Source: Acidobacteriota bacterium (GTDB lineage Bacteria > Acidobacteriota > Vicinamibacteria > Vicinamibacterales > SCN-69-37). From it: a DNA stretch of 64,000 nucleotides. The stretch is taken from the NCBI GenBank assembly GCA_947467605.1, contig CANIII010000005.1, positions 124,001-188,000 of the forward strand, read 5' to 3'. The notes under the pieces are model-generated. The model saw only the letters and a program-made list of their open reading frames with translations. It was not told where the DNA came from and searched no databases. Of the stretch, positions 60,521 to 64,000 are shown one piece after another. Each line of letters begins with the position of its first letter. Positions within the stretch are counted from its first letter, which is position 1. Both the position numbers and the translations under genes were made by a program.

Positions 60521-61675
60521 CTAGCGCTGATCCAGCGCGAGAAACTGTTGCGGGTACGACGGCCCGATGTAGTCGGTGCGCGGACGGATCAAGCGGTTGT
60601 TCCGATACTGCTCGAGCACGTGCGCAGTCCAGCCGGAGATCCGGCTGACGGCGAAGATGGGGGTGTAGAGATCGATGGCGATGCCCAGCGAGTAGAACAT
60701 CGACGCCGAATAGAAATCGACATTGGCGTAGAGCTTCTTCTCGCTCTTGATCAACTGCTCAATGCGTTCCGACATGGCGAACCACTGCGGTTCGCCAGCC
60801 TTTTCGCCGAGCGCCTTCGACATGCGGCGCAGATGCGTGGCACGCGGATCTTCGGTGCGGTACACGCGATGACCGAAGCCTGAGATCTTTTCCTTGCGCG
60901 CCAGCTTGCCACGAACGACGTCCACGGCCTTCTCGGCGCCGGCGTCCTTGCCGATCTCGAGCAGCATCTTCATCACGTCGGCGTTGGCGCCGCCGTGCAG
61001 CGGGCCTTTCAGTGCGCCAATCGCGCCAACAATCGTCGAGTGGATGTCTGTCAGCGTCGCGGCCGAGACGCGCGCCGCAAAGGTCGACGCATTCAGCTCA
61101 TGATCCGCATGCAGAATCAGCGAGATGTCGAACGCGCGCGCGGCCAGAGCGGATGGCCGCGTACCGGTGAGTGTGTAGAGAAAGTTCGCGGCATGGCCAA
61201 GCGCCGGATCCGGATCGATGTGGCCCTGCCCCTGCGACAGCCTACCCCACGCAGCCACAAGCGAACCGAGCTGACCAGTGAGGCGGACCGCCTTGCGGTA
61301 GCTCGCCTGAATCGAGTTGTCGTTCGCGTCCGGATCGTAGTGATGGAGGATCGACGTCAGCGTGCGCAGCGCGTCCATGCCGTCAACCTTCGGCAAGGAC
61401 TTCATGTGGCGAATGATTGATTCCGGCAGGATTCGGGCGGCAGCAAGCTGCGTCTGCACGTCGCCCAACTCCGCGCGATTGGGCAGCCGACCGTGCCACA
61501 ACAGGAAACACGTCTCTTCGAACGACGCGCCCTTCTCGGCATGGGCCAGGTCGTGCACGTCGTAGCCCTGATACGCGAGCACGCCGCGATCGCCATCGAG
61601 ATAGCAGATGGCGGATTCGCCGGCGACGACGTCTTCGAGACCCGCCTTCGGCTTCGGCGAGATGTCAGCTGACAT
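60521..61675 (-). CDS. gltA: Citrate synthase
   Basis: A 384-residue citrate synthase that joins oxaloacetate and acetyl-CoA. Catalytic His residues are in KGPLHGGANADV and in SGFGHRVYRTEDPRA; the Asp is in NVDFYSASMFYSLGI. The protein is shorter than the Gram-negative type II enzyme (no zinc/NADH-binding N-domain), so it is the type I, dimeric-like form, common in Gram-positives and Acidobacteriota. The start at 61675 (MSADISPKPKAG) overlaps the GT2 stop by 11 nt, so translation is coupled. sucAB of the same cycle opens this window. Confidence 0.93.
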   Translation of the reverse strand: MSADISPKPKAGLEDVVAGESAICYLDGDRGVLAYQGYDVHDLAHAEKGASFEETCFLLWHGRLPNRAELGDVQTQLAAARILPESIIRHMKSLPKVDGMDALRTLTSILHHYDPDANDNSIQASYRKAVRLTGQLGSLVAAWGRLSQGQGHIDPDPALGHAANFLYTLTGTRPSALAARAFDISLILHADHELNASTFAARVSAATLTDIHSTIVGAIGALKGPLHGGANADVMKMLLEIGKDAGAEKAVDVVRGKLARKEKISGFGHRVYRTEDPRATHLRRMSKALGEKAGEPQWFAMSERIEQLIKSEKKLYANVDFYSASMFYSLGIAIDLYTPIFAVSRISGWTAHVLEQYRNNRLIRPRTDYIGPSYPQQFLALDQR

Positions 61676-63164
61676 GCGCGCGGGCCGGGGCTTCGTCGGC
61701 CACAAACTGTTGATAGATCGACGACAGGCCGAGGTAGAGGTAGCCAAACTGGAACAGCATTACGAACGGCAAGGAACCCCAGAGCCCGTTATAGAGCGCG
61801 TAGATGAACGCCGACGTGAAATAGAGGCCAAGCGCGGTTTCGATCATCGGCTGCAGCAGCTGCGACTGGTGATACTTCTTGTGCTGCCAGTCGTCGGCCG
61901 CTTTCTGGACGCCGTATTTCGGCGTGCGCTTGAACTCGCTTTCCTGGCCGAGCACCGCCTCGAGCACCGCGCGCAGGTTGTTCACCGTGAGACCGATGCC
62001 GACGGCCATGACGGCGGGCAGGTACTTCAGCTTTGATTTCCAGGTCACGGGATACGCCTCGTGCTGGCTGAATGAGTAGAAGTTCGCCACCGAGAAGGTC
62101 GCGAGGAAGAAGGCCGGCAGGTCGATGACGAGCCACTCCGCGTAGCCCATCTCATAACGAACGACCATCGCCGGGAACATCAGCAGCGAGAGCGCGAGCA
62201 TCAGCACATAGTTGAAATTCGCGGTGAGGTGAAAGAAGGCCTCGAACTTCACCTTGAACGGCAGGTCCGCCTGGAGAATCTGCGGCAGGTTCTTCTTGCA
62301 GGTCTGGATCGAGCCCTTCGCCCAGCGATGCTGCTGCGACTTGAAGGAATTCATTTCGACGGGCAATTCAGCCAGCGCCACGACCTGGGGCACGAACAGA
62401 AACTGCCACCCCTTGAGCTGCGCGCGATAGCTGAGGTCGAGATCTTCGGTGAGCGTGTCGTGCTGCCAGCCGCCCGCATCCGGAATCGCCGCGGCGCGCC
62501 ATAGCCCGGCAGTGCCATTGAAATTGAAGAAGCAGCCCGCGCGGTTGCGCCCGCCGTGCTCGAGGATGAAGTGGCCGTCGAGCATCACCGCCTGGATGCG
62601 CGTGAGCAGCGAGTAATCCGCGTTGAGATGTCCCCAGCGCGCCTGAACGACCGCGAGCTTGTCGTTCACAAGGAAGTACGGCACCGTCCGCTTCAGAAAA
62701 TCGGGCTCCGGCACGAAGTCTGCGTCGAAGATGGCGATGAACTCGCCCTTCGCGACGTTCAGACCTTTGTCGAGCGCGCCGGCCTTGAAGCCCGTGCGAT
62801 CCGTGCGGTGGAGGTACGACACGATGAACCCGCGCGCTTCGAGCCGCAACGCGGCGAGCTCCGCAATCTGCGCCGTCTCGTCAGTCGAATCGTCGAGAAT
62901 CTGAATCTCGAGTTTGTCTTTCGGGTAGTCGAACGCAGCGACGGAATCGATCAAACGCTCAACGACGTACATCTCGTTGTAGAACGGCAGCTGCACCGTG
63001 ACCATCGGCAGTTCATTGTCAGGCACGACAGGCACGGGGCCCGCCGCGCGGTCCTTGTGCTTGGTGTACTCGCGCACCAGGAAGTAGCGATGCCACCCGT
63101 ACATCCCGAGGATGATGAGGACGAAGAAGTATCCAAACAGGACGGCGAGTTCAAGCATCGGCAT
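61665..63164 (-). CDS. Processive family 2 glycosyltransferase (cellulose synthase-like)
   Basis: A 499-residue membrane glycosyltransferase. An N-terminal TM helix (LAVLFGYFFVLIILGMYGW) is followed by a GT2 domain with VTVQLPFYNE, DDSTDET, the DxD motif in IFDADFVP, the TED motif in LTEDLDLSYRA and the processivity motif QQHRW. Four or more C-terminal TM helices complete a cellulose/mannan-synthase-like fold. It elongates a beta-linked glucan or mannan; the sugar is unknown. A promoter TTGACG-17-TACAAT precedes it. It opens the gltA-lepA-lepB run, an unusual grouping. Confidence 0.9.
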   Translation of the reverse strand: MPMLELAVLFGYFFVLIILGMYGWHRYFLVREYTKHKDRAAGPVPVVPDNELPMVTVQLPFYNEMYVVERLIDSVAAFDYPKDKLEIQILDDSTDETAQIAELAALRLEARGFIVSYLHRTDRTGFKAGALDKGLNVAKGEFIAIFDADFVPEPDFLKRTVPYFLVNDKLAVVQARWGHLNADYSLLTRIQAVMLDGHFILEHGGRNRAGCFFNFNGTAGLWRAAAIPDAGGWQHDTLTEDLDLSYRAQLKGWQFLFVPQVVALAELPVEMNSFKSQQHRWAKGSIQTCKKNLPQILQADLPFKVKFEAFFHLTANFNYVLMLALSLLMFPAMVVRYEMGYAEWLVIDLPAFFLATFSVANFYSFSQHEAYPVTWKSKLKYLPAVMAVGIGLTVNNLRAVLEAVLGQESEFKRTPKYGVQKAADDWQHKKYHQSQLLQPMIETALGLYFTSAFIYALYNGLWGSLPFVMLFQFGYLYLGLSSIYQQFVADEAPARAHVS

Positions 63165-63196
63165 AGCTGGTTATTTGCCTCTAAGTTTAACAATCC

Positions 63197-63225
63197 ATTG
63201 TAGATGGCGGTGTGTGGTGCGTCAA
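63197..63225 (-). promoter_or_regulatory. Sigma-70 promoter of the GT2 gene
   Basis: Minus strand: TTGACG (63225-63220), 17-nt spacer, TACAAT (63202-63197). Initiation near 63190 gives a leader of about 26 nt. Confidence 0.7.
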
Positions 63226-63273
63226 CGGAACGCCTCCTTATATATCGCGGACTTTCGGTCCCCGCGACGACGA

Positions 63274-63298
63274 TGGTATCCTTACCGAAGGTAAGGAT
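63274..63298 (+). promoter_or_regulatory. VapBC-type operator covering the -10 and ribosome site
   Basis: ATCCTTACC (63278-63286), GAA, GGTAAGGAT (63290-63298) is a perfect 9-bp inverted repeat. The left arm overlaps an extended -10 element TGGTATCCT (63274-63282), and the right arm includes AAGGAT, the likely ribosome site of the antitoxin ATG at 63300. It is the expected place for autorepression by the antitoxin complex. Confidence 0.6.
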
Positions 63299-63299
63299 C

Positions 63300-63545
63300 A
63301 TGGCCGTTTCCACACTGACAAGTAAGGGGCAGCTGACGCTGCCGCAGGCCATTCGGGCCCGGCTTAACGTGCACACGGGTGACACCGTCGACTTCGTCAT
63401 CGAACCGGATGGGCGAATCTCCGTGCGAGCCGGCCGGTCGGATGTCATGGCGCTGCGGGGCCTTCTTCACAAGCCGGGCCGAGCGCCTGTGAGCCTTGAA
63501 GCCATGGACGAAGTCCTTCAGCGGGCACGGGGCGGGCCGCTGTGA
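63300..63545 (+). CDS. AbrB/MazE/SpoVT-family antitoxin (VapB-like)
   Basis: An 81-residue swapped-hairpin AbrB domain protein: MAVSTLTSKGQLTLPQAIRARLNVHTGDTVDFVIEPDGRISVRAG. The C-terminal half would bind and neutralise the toxin. The start at 63300 lies at the end of the palindromic operator. It overlaps the toxin gene by 4 nt (GTGA), so the two are translated together. Confidence 0.85.
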   Translation: MAVSTLTSKGQLTLPQAIRARLNVHTGDTVDFVIEPDGRISVRAGRSDVMALRGLLHKPGRAPVSLEAMDEVLQRARGGPL

Positions 63546-63937
63546 AGGGTCTCGACACGAACGTCCTTGCCCGCTATCTCACGCAAGACGATCCGAAACA
63601 GTCGGCACGCGCCGACGCGTTCATCCACACCACCGTCGCGAAGAACGAACGCTGCTTCATCAGCGCCGTCGTGCTGTGCGAGCTCACGTGGGTGTTGCGC
63701 TACGCGTACAAGGTCAGCAAGGCTGATGTCGAGATGACCATCGAGCGGCTCTTGAACACGAGCCAGTTTGAGATTGGCGATCGGGACCTGGTGCGCCGCG
63801 CGAACGACGCCTACCGTTCGGGCCGCGCCGACTTTGCCGACTATCTCATCGGCACCCTCGCCCACGACGCCGGCTGCGACATCACCGCCACGTTCGACCG
63901 TCGCCTGCGCGACGACGCGGCGTTTCAGGTGCTCTGA
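63542..63937 (+). CDS. vapC: PIN-domain toxin (VapC-like ribonuclease)
   Basis: A 131-residue PIN-domain protein. Acidic residues expected to bind Mg/Mn are Asp5 (GLDTNVLARYL), Glu47 (LCELTWVL), Asp100 (RADFADYLIG) and Asp119 (TFDRRL). VapC toxins cleave tRNA or rRNA and stop translation when free of antitoxin. The GTG at 63542 overlaps the antitoxin stop (GTGA). The remaining 63 nt of the window hold nothing I can name. Confidence 0.87.
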   Translation: MKGLDTNVLARYLTQDDPKQSARADAFIHTTVAKNERCFISAVVLCELTWVLRYAYKVSKADVEMTIERLLNTSQFEIGDRDLVRRANDAYRSGRADFADYLIGTLAHDAGCDITATFDRRLRDDAAFQVL

Positions 63938-64000
63938 AACTCCGCTCGAACCCTAACCGAACACACCGACTTCGGCCGGCACCGTCAACCCGGCGCCAGT

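Noticed and set aside
58982-60883. A very long plus-strand open frame opposite lepA and gltA
   Set aside because: Both minus-strand genes are strongly conserved; the plus-strand translation is Arg/Asp/His-rich, typical of antisense frames in GC-rich DNA.

Overview
The window is a GC-rich, gene-dense bacterial chromosome segment of about 64 kb that consists almost entirely of housekeeping genes. LptD, lipoprotein processing genes, a TonB/ExbB/ExbD system and lipid-carrier genes indicate a diderm (Gram-negative type) cell. High GC, a single bifunctional Rel, several TPR lipoproteins, GTG starts and the general gene mix are compatible with Acidobacteriota, perhaps the Vicinamibacteria. That placement is an inference from gene content, not a measurement. 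I see no rRNA, tRNA, CRISPR array, prophage or insertion sequence. Two short inverted-repeat elements of REP/MITE type and one toxin-antitoxin pair are the only mobile-looking features.

Layout. 1-3.1 kb: end of sucA, then sucB, with yhbY convergent. 3.1-5.7 kb: a glycosyltransferase-like gene, an orphan LuxR-type response regulator and a HAD hydrolase. 5.7-11.3 kb: ileS-lspA-lgt-rluD-NUDIX, with several overlapping genes. 11.3-14.2 kb: lon and a DksA/TraR-type zinc-finger gene behind a sigma-54-like promoter. 14.5-17.3 kb: rpmB, ridA and a convergent rel. 17.4-21.2 kb: a TPR lipoprotein faces a tonB-exbB-exbD-exbD operon across a cluster of inverted repeats. 21.3-29.4 kb, minus strand: tgt-yajC-secD-secF-uppP-DUF502 and then a divergent membrane pyrophosphatase. 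29.5-31 kb: ddl, then a small transcription unit holding a structured leader and a 16-codon lysine-rich ORF. 31-33.1 kb: a HEAT-repeat/cyclophilin lipoprotein.

33.2-43.1 kb is one long plus-strand run: deoxynucleoside kinase, accD, folC, lptD, two dTDP-sugar genes, an SDR epimerase, a two-domain prenol-kinase-like/DUF92 protein and a UbiA prenyltransferase. 43.1-50.4 kb holds htpX, two unrecognised secreted proteins, an MgtE-like transporter, thiC, a beta-propeller-like lipoprotein and an RlmI-type methyltransferase. 50.4-58 kb holds rpiB-glyA-dinG and then TPR-yggS-yggU-hutI-fchA. 58-63.2 kb, minus strand, holds a processive GT2 glycosyltransferase, gltA, lepA and lepB. The window ends with a VapBC-type module.

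The most interesting items are four. First, a fused protein resembling plant VTE5 plus VTE6 (prenol kinase plus DUF92 prenyl-phosphate kinase), directly followed by a UbiA prenyltransferase. Second, the short transcription unit at 30.66-31.02 kb with a strong promoter, stacked hairpins, a tiny basic ORF and a strong terminator. Third, regulatory economy: the hppA terminator contains the -35 box of the tonB promoter, and divergent genes share overlapping -10 boxes. Fourth, many start codons lie only 6-10 nt after a -10-like hexamer, which suggests leaderless or near-leaderless mRNAs.
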